51,332 nt of DNA from Candidatus Kaiserbacteria bacterium (lineage in GTDB: Bacteria; Patescibacteriota; Minisyncoccia; Phycocordibacterales; UBA2100), in NCBI GenBank assembly GCA_016214605.1, contig JACROD010000018.1, positions 1 to 51,332 on the forward strand. The letters are read 5' to 3'. Shown in pieces: positions 22,864-31,854 of this stretch. The notes beneath the pieces were generated by a model. That model was not told the origin of the DNA, ran no database searches, and was given only the letters and a program-made list of their open reading frames with translations. The stretch's first letter is position 1. Every line of letters starts with the position of its first letter. A program made the translations under genes and the position numbers.

Positions 22864-24579
22864 TTATGGCGTATATACGACGATATCTCCATCCTCGAAT
22901 ACCTTATGTAGTCCTTGTACCGTATCAATACGCCACTCGGGATGCGTCGCACGATCAGAGACCACATAATCGACGCGATATTGCGAAAGGATCTGCATGA
23001 AGGAATAGCTTTTCTGTGCCTGCCATTCTTGTATGAGCGATGCGATATCGGCCTCCGGATAACGCTCGACAGGAAGTGGTGAAAGACCGAACACGCGACG
23101 GAGCTTGTTGAGACTCCGCATATGCGCCGACATCTCGATGTAGTAATTGCCATAGACCTGTCGCTCCATCGAGAGGCCGTCGGTCATGATCTCGCGCGTG
23201 AGCGCAGGGTCGAAATAATGTGCGGCCAAGAACCGTGCGCGCATATCCGACTGCGGCATGATGTAGAGGCCGGCTGCTCCCGAAAAGAACACATTGTCAT
23301 GCGTGTATGCAGGCATGATATTGGAAAGCGTCTGATCTGTATACACCACATCATCTTTTTTTGTATACTCATTGAGCCAATGAAGCACCGGTGCATACCG
23401 TTGCGCTGCAATAAAGGCGGGCGTGGCAACGATCTGACGCTGCATGGTCTGGAGCGCACTTGCGAGCGAAAACGCGATAATAAATGAGAGGATGACCTGC
23501 TCGAGAAAATCCCGCCATGAGCCGACGCGTCGCAAGAGCGCCTGCACACAAAGCGCAATCGCGAAAAAGTCCGCGTACATCGATATGAGATGGTAGTGCG
23601 ACGAAAACTCGAGGTTGAGTCCGGTCACGATGTGCTGGTTGGTCACGATAGGACCGGCCAAGACACCCGCCGCAGCGACAAGCGAAACCGGCGTGAGCGG
23701 AAGAATGCGCGTACGCCACAGCACCCCCATGAGAAGAAGGGTTATCGCGCCCGCCGCGACGATAAATATCCCGGACGGTGAGTGCGTCGTGATCATGCCG
23801 ACGCGCGCGAGCGATTCTTGGTAATACGCCAGGGCGGCCGTTTCCCGCAGCATCAAAAAGTACGGGATGCCCAATACGAGACCGATACCAAACACCTTCG
23901 CGATCGTCTCGTGTATACGCTCCTGCCGCATCCATACGAATGATGCAGCACCCGCAAATCCTAAGAATACGAATGCATATGTCCAGTAATACGTGTAGAC
24001 GTAGAACAAAGAACCAAGCGAAAGCGCGGCCATGATCGTCCAGGAGCGCTTGCGCGTGATGATCGCTTGCAGAAACAGCGCGAGAAACGCGAGGTAAAAA
24101 ACAAAATTAAATTGCGGCGAAGGCGAACGGTTGAACACCTCAAGATAGAGTCCGATCGATGCAAACCCTGTGAGCGAAAGTGCAACGAGGTGTTCACGCG
24201 TATAGAGCATGAGGACCGCATATGTGAGCAGGACGATCACCCCCGGCAAGACGAAATCCCATGCCATGGCGCCGGTATGCACGTCGCGAAAGATACCGTA
24301 ACTCCCCCACGCAAGAATCGCGTCGGGGATCCATACTTGCAAACCCGGCTCATCCTTGTGTTCATAAAGATACGGATTGCCGAGGGTCACATGGCCGTCG
24401 ATCACGTCTTGCTGGCGCGTCATATAGTATCCCTCGTCAGGATTCATCTCCTGGCGAATACCGGCATACTGACCCCCGAGCGATCGATAAAGGATGACCT
24501 GCGGTGCAAGCGTGAAAACGCCCGCAAGCACTGCGACGAGCATCACACCTGCGTAGCGTCTGTAGAAATCAGACATCAT
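22864..24579 (-). CDS. Multi-pass membrane protein, GT-C glycosyltransferase-like
   Basis: 571 residues with about 11-12 hydrophobic segments (for example VMLVAVLAGVFTLAP, PGVIVLLTYAVLMLY and FIVAAGAITLLLMGVLW), followed by a soluble C-terminal domain of about 170 residues. The first extracytoplasmic loop has MNPDEGYYMTRQ, an acidic pair where GT-C enzymes carry their catalytic Asp/Glu. It probably uses a polyprenyl-phosphate sugar made by the GT2 enzyme encoded just upstream. It overlaps that gene by 11 nt. Confidence 0.7.
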   Translation of the reverse strand: MMSDFYRRYAGVMLVAVLAGVFTLAPQVILYRSLGGQYAGIRQEMNPDEGYYMTRQQDVIDGHVTLGNPYLYEHKDEPGLQVWIPDAILAWGSYGIFRDVHTGAMAWDFVLPGVIVLLTYAVLMLYTREHLVALSLTGFASIGLYLEVFNRSPSPQFNFVFYLAFLALFLQAIITRKRSWTIMAALSLGSLFYVYTYYWTYAFVFLGFAGAASFVWMRQERIHETIAKVFGIGLVLGIPYFLMLRETAALAYYQESLARVGMITTHSPSGIFIVAAGAITLLLMGVLWRTRILPLTPVSLVAAAGVLAGPIVTNQHIVTGLNLEFSSHYHLISMYADFFAIALCVQALLRRVGSWRDFLEQVILSFIIAFSLASALQTMQRQIVATPAFIAAQRYAPVLHWLNEYTKKDDVVYTDQTLSNIMPAYTHDNVFFSGAAGLYIMPQSDMRARFLAAHYFDPALTREIMTDGLSMERQVYGNYYIEMSAHMRSLNKLRRVFGLSPLPVERYPEADIASLIQEWQAQKSYSFMQILSQYRVDYVVSDRATHPEWRIDTVQGLHKVFEDGDIVVYTP

Positions 24580-26182
24580 GCACTTTGCGCGCGATCACAA
24601 ACATATTGTCGCGGAGATTGATCGGAAGCTTGATACGGCGGAAGAAGGCATTGTCGGTCATGCGCGCAAGGAGATCCCAGATCGCGAGGCCCTGCCAGCT
24701 CCAAAGCATCTTGAAGACGTACGGCACCGAAAAGGTCTTGCCCATGCGCGAGGATTCGACGAGCTCAAAGCCGGTCTGACCCAAGAGCATATTCATGTTG
24801 CGGCGCGCGTAGTAGTGCACGTGCTCGGGCGGTACGAGGAGCTGCCATTTGCCCTTGAGCATGCGGGCCCACACACTGCCGACATCCGGCGTATTGATCA
24901 CGAGCAGGCCGCCCTTGTGAAGCATCTGATTGGCGGCCTTGGCCAGTGCGCGCGGGTCGGGCACATGCTCGATCACATCCCACATAGTCACCACATCTAC
25001 TTTGGGCAGATTGATCATCGTCGTGATATCACCCAGGATCATGTTGTGCCCGCGCTCGGCGGCTTCTTTGGCCCCGTATGCGGAGATCTCACTTCCCTGC
25101 GTATTCCATGATCGGTCGCGTGCGACATCCAAGAAGTATCCGGTCGCGGCGCCGATGTCGAAGACCTTGCGGCCCTTGGTCTTTGCCTCTACCTTGGCGA
25201 GTGCCCATTCAAAGGCGCCGCGCATCGGCTCCTTGTCCTTGTCGTAGTCGGTGTAGCCGTGCGAATCCTTCTGATCGACATTGTGGAAATATTCCTCGCC
25301 GTAGATGGCTTCGAGATCAGACGGCATCGGGTAGACGAATACCAGATCGCAGTCCTTGCATTGGAAGAGCTGGTACCCGCGCTTCTTGCAGTAGTAACGG
25401 ATCTCGGGAGAACCGCAGACAGAGCACGAGAACGGCAATGTCGATGACGCATTGCCGAGCAGACGACGCCTACTGAAGCGGCGTAAGAAGAGACTGAACG
25501 GTACACGGAGACCTTCGCGCACAATATGGGAAGATATCTTCGACTCCCCTTCGCGGCGCGGCTTGAGCTGTATCGGGATCTCTTTGACCGAACCGCCCGC
25601 GTCATGAATCGCATGAAATTTAAGCTCCATCAAAAAGGCATAGCCAGATGCAGGCACATGATTGAGATCCATACGCTCGAGAAGTGCCTTCTGAAAACAG
25701 AGAAACCCTGCGGTCAGGTCTCGCACAGGGAGGCCGATAAGCGTGCGTGCATAAAAGTTGCCGCCGCGCGAAAGGATACGACGCCAGAGCACCCACTTGC
25801 CGACACTGCCGCCTTTGACATAGCGGGATCCCATGACGAGCTCGTATTTTTGGCTCTGTGAGAGCATCTCTTTGAGGTGCTTGGGGTCGTGTGTGCCGTC
25901 GGCATCCATGGTGATGACACGGTCGAATCCACCGAGCGCCAAGACATGCCGTATACCATGCTTGTACGCGGCCCCGAGGCCCTCTTTTTTCTCGCGACTG
26001 AGGAGCGAGAGATTGGGGTACTTCTTTATCATCTCGTGCACCGCTCTGCCGGTCTGATCCGGAGAATTGTCGTCGATGACGGTGATATGGAGGTCGGGAT
26101 AGGCAGCGAATATCTTGGGTATGATGTACCTGACATTCTCCCGCTCGTTGTAGGTCGGCATCAATATAACGGTTTTTGACAT
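24569..26182 (-). CDS. Fusion: polyprenol-phosphate mannosyltransferase-like GT2 + zinc ribbon + SAM methyltransferase
   Basis: 537 residues from the ATG at 26182, which lies 6 nt after a TACTAT box (leaderless). Residues 1-245 are a DPM1-type GT2: VILMPTYNERENV, ITVIDDNSPDQTG, ITMDADGTHDPKHL and GSRYVKGGSVGKW. Then comes a four-Cys ribbon (CSVCGSPE..CKDCDLVF). Residues 320-537 are a class I methyltransferase with VFDIGAATGYFLDVAR and TMWDVIEHVPDP. Usually these are separate proteins. It would load a sugar on a lipid carrier and methylate a sugar in the same pathway. Confidence 0.85.
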   Translation of the reverse strand: MSKTVILMPTYNERENVRYIIPKIFAAYPDLHITVIDDNSPDQTGRAVHEMIKKYPNLSLLSREKKEGLGAAYKHGIRHVLALGGFDRVITMDADGTHDPKHLKEMLSQSQKYELVMGSRYVKGGSVGKWVLWRRILSRGGNFYARTLIGLPVRDLTAGFLCFQKALLERMDLNHVPASGYAFLMELKFHAIHDAGGSVKEIPIQLKPRREGESKISSHIVREGLRVPFSLFLRRFSRRRLLGNASSTLPFSCSVCGSPEIRYYCKKRGYQLFQCKDCDLVFVYPMPSDLEAIYGEEYFHNVDQKDSHGYTDYDKDKEPMRGAFEWALAKVEAKTKGRKVFDIGAATGYFLDVARDRSWNTQGSEISAYGAKEAAERGHNMILGDITTMINLPKVDVVTMWDVIEHVPDPRALAKAANQMLHKGGLLVINTPDVGSVWARMLKGKWQLLVPPEHVHYYARRNMNMLLGQTGFELVESSRMGKTFSVPYVFKMLWSWQGLAIWDLLARMTDNAFFRRIKLPINLRDNMFVIARKVHDV

Positions 26183-26229
26183 GGAGGGATAGTACCGCAC
26201 CCGCACCAATGGGGCAAGAAAAACGGCCC

Positions 26230-26706
26230 CTATGCGATCGGCACTTGCGGATCACTCGGATTCGTGTCGTGGTCCTTGCTCGCCCGAAAGGTGATCGCCC
26301 GATTGGTGAGGAAGCTCAACCCCGCGACCACAACGACAATGGAGGATTCAGCGACCAGATACCAGATACGGAAGAAATCCACTTGCGCATTTTCGAGAAG
26401 CACCTTGGTGACCGAAAGTGAAAAGGTGTTGATGAAAAGAGACGCAAGCGCGATCATGGTGTACCAGAAAAACTGCCGCGGTACTTTGTGGTGGGCACCG
26501 TCGCGGAAGCTCCAGTATTTTTGGAGCGGAAACGTGATCGCGAGCGCGGTACAAAAACCGATGACGACGCCCCACAAGTACTGATCGTGCAAACCGAGTA
26601 CGCTCACCCACAGCCACAATGTAAAAACCTGGACGAACGCACCGAACACACCAATCATCCCGTATCGAATGAGAAGAAGATATTTCTCTGGGATCAGATC
26701 GGTCAT
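26230..26706 (-). CDS. GtrA family membrane protein
   Basis: 158 residues with four membrane helices (for example YGMIGVFGAFVQVFTLWLWV and GVVIGFCTALAITFPLQKYWSFR). FPLQKYWSFRDGAH is the family signature. GtrA proteins are thought to flip or stabilise polyprenyl-phosphate sugars. It overlaps the upstream fusion gene by 4 nt (ATGA), so it is coupled to it, and it sits next to the DPM1-like gene. Confidence 0.88.
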   Translation of the reverse strand: MTDLIPEKYLLLIRYGMIGVFGAFVQVFTLWLWVSVLGLHDQYLWGVVIGFCTALAITFPLQKYWSFRDGAHHKVPRQFFWYTMIALASLFINTFSLSVTKVLLENAQVDFFRIWYLVAESSIVVVVAGLSFLTNRAITFRASKDHDTNPSDPQVPIA

Positions 26707-28697
26707 ACGCCGATCGCGCGGGCGCCGTTGCTACTCGGATAGATCGCCTGGAATATGTTGGGGATGATGACCGAGAGGGCGTGCTCGCGCTCGACATACG
26801 CGCGCAACGCAGCGCTCTCTCGTGAGCGCTCCTGAGGCGAGAGTTTCGTCGCTGCATGAATAGCCCGCGCAAACGCTTCGGGAGTCGCTTCATCGACGAA
26901 GAGGTCTTCACGCACCACCCGACGCATACTCGGCTCGGAGGTGACGACGATACAGCCTGCGGCCATCGCCTCAAAGAGCGATTTGTTGAATCCGGTGACC
27001 GACCCACCATGCACAAAGATATCGTGAGTCGCATATATCTGCGGCGTCTGTGCATGCGGCACACTTCCGCAAAATGAGATTAATCCCTGTTCTTCGAGCG
27101 GTTTGTATGTGGCGCGAAGCTCTGTCTCAAATGCACGATCGTCCGCTATCACCGGAGCACCGTAGATATCGAGATGAAGCCCGAGAGTGTGTTTGGCCGC
27201 ATGTACGACCGCATCAATGCTTGTATTGAGACGTTTCTCGCGCGCGATCCGCCCCGCAAACAGGAGCGACCCGGGCTTGGCGTCGCGAGTCGTTTGCACA
27301 TAGGGACCCGTAGCGATACCGGAAGCGATCCGCTGAGCGCGCGGCAAGCGCGCAGCCATAGCATGATCGTCGGTATAAAAAAGTACGTCAGCGAAGTATG
27401 CGGCAATATTCATTTTCCAGTGCGATTCTTTTGCATTTGAGATCATCGCGACCTTCTTGCCGAGCAAGCGCCAAAGCAGGCCGCCGAGGATCACGTATTC
27501 GGTATTGATATAGACGAGCACCGTATCGTACTCGCGTCGCTCGCGCCACGCATACCACCAAAAGCGCACCGTGTAGCGCGCACGCTTCCAGAGCTTGGGT
27601 CCGCGTAGCGTGTCTTTGCCGAGCGAAAATGCGCGGACATTGTCGGGCAGACCCGCGGCCTTGCCCTGCAGATACGCGAGCGACACATGCTTGGTGCGCC
27701 GTGCAAGCTCGTCGACCCACGCATGGAAGAATCCGAGCGTGGGATCGCTCACGTCGGCCGACTGTGCGCAGACGAGGAGGCGGATGTCCGCGACCGGGAT
27801 GCGCGATTCAGGCGGGCGAGGTGCAGGCACCTCGCCCGCAAGCACATCCGCTCCGTATACTCCCGCGAGCAGGTCGAGATCCTTGCCACTCCCACGCAAG
27901 AGAGCGATGTTCTTCTGCTCATTGGCATGCATGAGCGCGATACCTGCGGCATCATGCGGCAGAGTCTTTTCGTAGATCTCGCGCAGTGCCGCATAGTCTT
28001 TGATGAAGCAATGACCACCCGCGCCACGGCCGCTCTTGTGCACCGGCTGGGCGTAGCGATTGGGGATGAAGGGATCCGACAAGACCGCGCGATGCACGAC
28101 GCTCCAATCCTCGCCCATCGAGGTCGTCAGGTCGTACATCATGTTGAAAAACATGATCTGCGTGTATGCGCTCGCGTTGTGCGTGTATTTGATGATCTCG
28201 GCCTCGACACTCTTGCAAGTGATCGACGTAGGCGTCGAGGGTAGCACCTTGTGGACGAGTCCCGCGGCGGCGCGCTGCCGAGCGGAGTCCTGCGTCATAC
28301 CGATGATATTGAAAAAAGGATTGGCGGCGTCGTAAGCGGCTGTCGCTTCGCTCAAGAATTCGGGCGAGAAGAGTACGACCTGCTCGGGATGCTTTTGCTG
28401 AAATCCTACCGATGTACCCGGGAGCATCGTCGATTTGATCACCACAATCCTCCCCGCTCCCACGAGATTGATCGCACCATCCACGATCGAAGCATCGAAT
28501 CCTCCCTCAGGCGTGGTCGGTGTCGGTACCGCGATGAAGACGATGTCGCAGTCCTTGATGCGGTCTTTGTTGGCGCGGTAGGGCTCCTCGAGCGCATAGC
28601 GCACGGTCTGAAAGCCGCGGCGGTCGAAATCATCGGCATAGTTCTTGCCGATATATCCCTGTCCGATGAAGCCAATGAGGGGGTTTTGACCGGTCAT
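26703..28697 (-). CDS. Fusion: UDP-sugar dehydrogenase-like domain + GT4 glycosyltransferase
   Basis: 664 residues from the ATG at 28697; the ATG at 28709 overlaps the CATAAT box. Residues 1-290 match the short dehydrogenase at 11630-12463: GFIGQGYIGKNYADDF, VFIAVPTPTTPEGG and GRGAGGHCFIKD with the catalytic Cys. Residues 305-664 match the GT4 at 10621-11628: DIRLLVCAQ, LLFAGRIAREKRLNTSIDA and FNKSLFEAMAAGCIVVTS. The joint (AGEVPAPRPPES) is encoded by a perfect 13-bp palindrome at 27812-27839. Fusion suggests that oxidation and transfer of one sugar are linked. Confidence 0.87.
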   Translation of the reverse strand: MTGQNPLIGFIGQGYIGKNYADDFDRRGFQTVRYALEEPYRANKDRIKDCDIVFIAVPTPTTPEGGFDASIVDGAINLVGAGRIVVIKSTMLPGTSVGFQQKHPEQVVLFSPEFLSEATAAYDAANPFFNIIGMTQDSARQRAAAGLVHKVLPSTPTSITCKSVEAEIIKYTHNASAYTQIMFFNMMYDLTTSMGEDWSVVHRAVLSDPFIPNRYAQPVHKSGRGAGGHCFIKDYAALREIYEKTLPHDAAGIALMHANEQKNIALLRGSGKDLDLLAGVYGADVLAGEVPAPRPPESRIPVADIRLLVCAQSADVSDPTLGFFHAWVDELARRTKHVSLAYLQGKAAGLPDNVRAFSLGKDTLRGPKLWKRARYTVRFWWYAWRERREYDTVLVYINTEYVILGGLLWRLLGKKVAMISNAKESHWKMNIAAYFADVLFYTDDHAMAARLPRAQRIASGIATGPYVQTTRDAKPGSLLFAGRIAREKRLNTSIDAVVHAAKHTLGLHLDIYGAPVIADDRAFETELRATYKPLEEQGLISFCGSVPHAQTPQIYATHDIFVHGGSVTGFNKSLFEAMAAGCIVVTSEPSMRRVVREDLFVDEATPEAFARAIHAATKLSPQERSRESAALRAYVEREHALSVIIPNIFQAIYPSSNGARAIGV
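27812..27839. repeat. In-frame palindrome P1 at the dehydrogenase-GT4 joint
   Basis: GCGGGCGAGGTGC-AG-GCACCTCGCCCGC, 13 perfect base pairs inside the open frame, encoding part of the Pro-rich linker between the two enzyme domains. Confidence 0.85.
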
Positions 28698-28777
28698 AGT
28701 ATTTGGCATTATGCCGTTTTTGGCACCATTGCGCAACGAATCGCCGAAAGAGCGGTCGTGTCTCTTTTTAATAGGGA

Positions 28778-31126
28778 TTATCGATCTGTCGCCGTGCACG
28801 CCGCGATGTCTTGTGCATACGCTTTCGCGTATTCTTCAAAATTCTTGTACGGATAGTTGGCGAGCCCGGTGGCGCGTGGAATGTCGGGCCTGACCGCAAA
28901 CCACGCGGCGAGCGCTTGCGCAAAATGCGACGGCTCGGCGATGGTCGCTCCCATAGAGCGCGCGACCCCGACATCGGTCGAGATCACGGGCTTGCCTGCG
29001 GCGAGCGCCTCGACGATCACCAGCCCATAGCCTTCGTAAAGCGACGGCACGAGCACGAGATCCGCGGTCGCATAATACGGCAGAGCGTCTTTTTCATTCT
29101 CAAAAAATACTTTATCAGCGATCTTGAGCATATGTGCCAGCGTCACCAGATGCCCGTGGTCGCTGCCGTCGCCGACCACGATGAGACATGCTTCGGCGGG
29201 CGCTACCTGTGCAAAGGCATGGATCGCAAGCGCGACGTTCTTCTCCGCTTCCAATCGCGCAACGACAAGAAGCTTATATTTGAATTGCGAGAACCGTAGC
29301 GACAATACTTCATCAGGCACGATATGCTTCATGCGCTCGATGTCTGCAAAGATCGGCAAGACAGTGATCGGTGTGCGTATCTTCCATTGCTCTTCCAAAC
29401 TTTTCTTGATGCGGTCTGACACGACACGGATCCGCGCGGCGCGCGGCAATACGATCCACGCGACAAACACGCGCACACGATTGAGCAGCGAATGCCGCGC
29501 ATAGGCCGGAGCGAGCAGATCGGTATGCACCTGTACATGGAATGGCACGCCCATCACGATCGCCATACACATACCCAAGAGTCCTGTCTCGAAAGGATCC
29601 TGTACCGAGATTGCGTCCGGTTTAGAGAGTCTGCGCGCGATACGTATGGTATCGAGTCCATAGAAAAGCCGCGACATCGAATTGGTGGGATAGATGTGGA
29701 CCTTGGGCGACGGGCTAAACGGCGCACACGTATCGCTCGCAAGTGAAAAACCAATGATGTCGAGTGAATCAAAATGCTCGCCATATCCGACTTGTCGCGC
29801 GACAGCTGGACTGTCGGGATACAGAATACCGCGCTTAGAACGATCAGCTCCGATCTGTAGGATCCGCAGGCCGGCCGGAACCGCACCATCGACCACAACA
29901 GTGGTATCGGCCGGTGCGAGGCTCGGCACCGCGGGTACATGTGCGGGAGCGACCGCCGCGATAATACTGTCGAAGATCGTCATGTGTTCATTCACGACCT
30001 TGTCCCAATCCTGATCAAAATGGATTGCGTTGAAATCGGCGGCGAATACCGCATATCGCCCGTCATCTGCCAACATCTTTAATTTTTCCGCAATGTCCTC
30101 GACCGACCGCGGATCGACCATGTCGGGCAGTTGATCATGCACGGGCAAATAATTTTCTTTGGTCACCAGCGCGGGCAACTTCATCTTGAGCGCCTCATAC
30201 ACCTGATTGGGCGATATATCGGTCCAGCTCGGCAGCACGTATGCGCGCGCATTTCTCACACGTCTGAGTGCATCCTCTTTGGACATGGCGGGCTCGACAT
30301 GGACGCGCCCCTCGAGATGCAGTTCTTTTATCAGATTCAGTAGGGGCGCTTTTTGCGGACCGTCGCCGATGATCGCGAGCGTGTATTCCGCGGGCAGTGC
30401 CGCCTGGCCGAATGCGCGGATGAGCGAATCGATATTTTTCATCACGATCAAACGGCCCCAATAGACGATCTCCTTGGAAGGCGCATCGCGCACCATCACA
30501 CCCGCATCGATATGCGGGATCGGATTATAGATCGTCGAAATCGCATCGGCATTGAGATTATAGTAACGCGCATAGAGCATGCGCTGCGCATCGGAATTGA
30601 AGACCACTTGGACGGCGCCGCGCAAAACGGCTCGTATCAGATAAAAAGCCGGCATGTAGACCATGCGAGCATAGAGGCGGTACTCATAAAAATCTTTGAG
30701 CGAAACCGGCGTCTGACCTGATTCGAGATACTTTTGTTCCCACAGATAATCCCCTCCTATGCGCACCACATAGGGCTTGTTCGTGATCCACGCGGCGATC
30801 GCCACAGGAAGCCCGGCGGCAAACCAGTCGAGCGTGTAGACCACATCACTGTCGTGTATAGCCATATACACTGCCAAGAAGAATTTGAGGCGGCCGAGTA
30901 TTTTGCCGAGCCCTGTCGTAGCTTTATGCGAAGCAGGGTTGCCACGTACGACGCGTACGAGCTTAAAATGGTACGCTGTATCCGTCTCAAAGTACTCGCG
31001 ATCGGAATATGTGATCACCGTCACCTTGTGTCCGAGCGCGACGAGCTTCGCCGCAAGCTGCGGCGTATAGGTGGCAGGCCCGCCGGACTCGGGCTCAAAG
31101 ATGCCAGTCGTGATCAAAATACGCAT
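28778..31126 (-). CDS. Tandem fusion of two GT4 glycosyltransferases
   Basis: 782 residues. Domain A (1-390) starts MRILITTGIFEPESGGPATYT and has EIVYWGRLIVMKNIDSLIRA and NQVYEALKMKLPALVT. A Pro/Ala-rich linker (about 390-420) leads to domain B (about 420-782), with LLVVARLEAEKNVALAIHAF and PSLYEGYGLVIVEALAAGKPVIS. Each half has the full GT-B length, so both could be active and add two sugars in succession. TATAGT then GGAGGA precede the ATG, so either a leaderless or a Shine-Dalgarno start fits. Confidence 0.87.
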   Translation of the reverse strand: MRILITTGIFEPESGGPATYTPQLAAKLVALGHKVTVITYSDREYFETDTAYHFKLVRVVRGNPASHKATTGLGKILGRLKFFLAVYMAIHDSDVVYTLDWFAAGLPVAIAAWITNKPYVVRIGGDYLWEQKYLESGQTPVSLKDFYEYRLYARMVYMPAFYLIRAVLRGAVQVVFNSDAQRMLYARYYNLNADAISTIYNPIPHIDAGVMVRDAPSKEIVYWGRLIVMKNIDSLIRAFGQAALPAEYTLAIIGDGPQKAPLLNLIKELHLEGRVHVEPAMSKEDALRRVRNARAYVLPSWTDISPNQVYEALKMKLPALVTKENYLPVHDQLPDMVDPRSVEDIAEKLKMLADDGRYAVFAADFNAIHFDQDWDKVVNEHMTIFDSIIAAVAPAHVPAVPSLAPADTTVVVDGAVPAGLRILQIGADRSKRGILYPDSPAVARQVGYGEHFDSLDIIGFSLASDTCAPFSPSPKVHIYPTNSMSRLFYGLDTIRIARRLSKPDAISVQDPFETGLLGMCMAIVMGVPFHVQVHTDLLAPAYARHSLLNRVRVFVAWIVLPRAARIRVVSDRIKKSLEEQWKIRTPITVLPIFADIERMKHIVPDEVLSLRFSQFKYKLLVVARLEAEKNVALAIHAFAQVAPAEACLIVVGDGSDHGHLVTLAHMLKIADKVFFENEKDALPYYATADLVLVPSLYEGYGLVIVEALAAGKPVISTDVGVARSMGATIAEPSHFAQALAAWFAVRPDIPRATGLANYPYKNFEEYAKAYAQDIAACTATDR

Positions 31127-31143
31127 TCCTCCACTATAACAAG

Positions 31144-31174
31144 AAAACGACCCCGTATCTCACGGGGCCGTTTT
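31144..31174. terminator. Terminator of rpsP
   Basis: AAAACGACCCCGT-ATCTC-ACGGGGCCGTTTT with T-runs on both sides. On the minus strand TTTTCTTGTT follows the stem. Confidence 0.85.
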
Positions 31175-31188
31175 GTTTTTCATTTTAT

Positions 31189-31599
31189 TTATTCGGTGGC
31201 GACTTTCTCCTCTGCAGAATCCTCGGTCGTGGCCGGAGCGCTTTCGGTGATCTCTTCTTCGCGAGCCTCTTCGGCCTCGACAGCTTCGGCGATAGGAGCG
31301 GCAGCTTCCTCAGCCGGCTTTTCTGGAGCAACAAACTTCGGAAGGACGTTGATCTTCTTGCCGGAGATGATACCTGCATTGATGAGCATATTGTGCATAG
31401 TAGCGGATGGCTGAGCACCCTGGGAGATCCAGTATTTGATGCGGTCGGCATTGAGCATCTGCTCCTTGGTCTTGGGGTTGTAGTTGCCGACCTTCTCGAC
31501 GAAATTGCCCGTCTTGGGGCCGCGGGTGTGCTCGGTCACAATAACCCTATAACTAGGGCTATTAATACGCCCGACGCGCTGTAATCGAATCTTTAACAT
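31189..31599 (-). CDS. rpsP: 30S ribosomal protein S16 with acidic C-terminal extension
   Basis: 136 residues. MLKIRLQRVGRINSPSYRVIV and FVEKVGNYNPKT, with DRIKYWISQGAQPS, are the S16 core (1-80). Residues 88-136 are a Glu/Ala-rich tail (AEEAAAPIAEAVEAEEAREE) not needed in typical S16, which is about 80-90 residues. The ATG lies 9 nt after a TACAGT box, so the mRNA is nearly leaderless. Ribosomal, cytoplasmic. Confidence 0.96.
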   Translation of the reverse strand: MLKIRLQRVGRINSPSYRVIVTEHTRGPKTGNFVEKVGNYNPKTKEQMLNADRIKYWISQGAQPSATMHNMLINAGIISGKKINVLPKFVAPEKPAEEAAAPIAEAVEAEEAREEEITESAPATTEDSAEEKVATE

Positions 31600-31608
31600 A
31601 GTTGCGCC

Positions 31609-31637
31609 ACTGTATCAGACTGGCCCCAAAAGGTCAA
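31609..31637 (-). promoter_or_regulatory. rpsP promoter
   Basis: Minus strand TTGACC, a 17-nt spacer ending TGA, TACAGT (an extended -10, TGaTACAGT). The start codon follows 9 nt later. Confidence 0.8.
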
Positions 31638-31639
31638 TA

Positions 31640-31698
31640 TTGGTATAACATATTGGTATAACATTGGTATAACATTTGTAATAACGTTGGTATAACAT
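31640..31698. repeat. Phased 12-mer array upstream of the rpsP promoter
   Basis: Four exact copies of TTGGTATAACAT (starts 31640, 31653, 31664, 31687) and one degenerate copy (31676, TTGTAATAACGT). The spacing of 11-13 nt is about one helical turn, and the array begins 2 bp upstream of the -35 box on the minus strand. Confidence 0.8.
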
Positions 31699-31702
31699 AT
31701 TG

Positions 31703-31738
31703 GGCAAAAAAGGAGACCCTAGCGGTTAAACTAGGGTC
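31703..31738 (-). terminator. Terminator downstream of the SMC gene
   Basis: GACCCTAG-CGGTTAAA-CTAGGGTC, followed on the minus strand by TCCTTTTTTG. Confidence 0.8.
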
Positions 31739-31813
31739 AAGTTGAGTGCCCGGACGACCTGGGCGGAAGAACAGGCACAAATTCATGATACGCCGATGAG
31801 GCTATTTTGCAAG

Positions 31814-31849
31814 CTGCCCCGCAAAACAAGCAGGCTTGTCGCGGGGCAG
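31814..31849. repeat. Palindrome P4 directly after the SMC stop codon
   Basis: CTGCCCCGC-AAA-ACAAGC-AG-GCTTGT-C-GCGGGGCAG, a two-step hairpin with no T-run. The same layout (GCCCCGT-AAA-GCGCGC-GAA-GCGCGC-C-ACGGGGC, opposite strand) lies inside the SMC gene at 32273-32305. Confidence 0.8.
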
Positions 31850-31854
31850 GTCCC

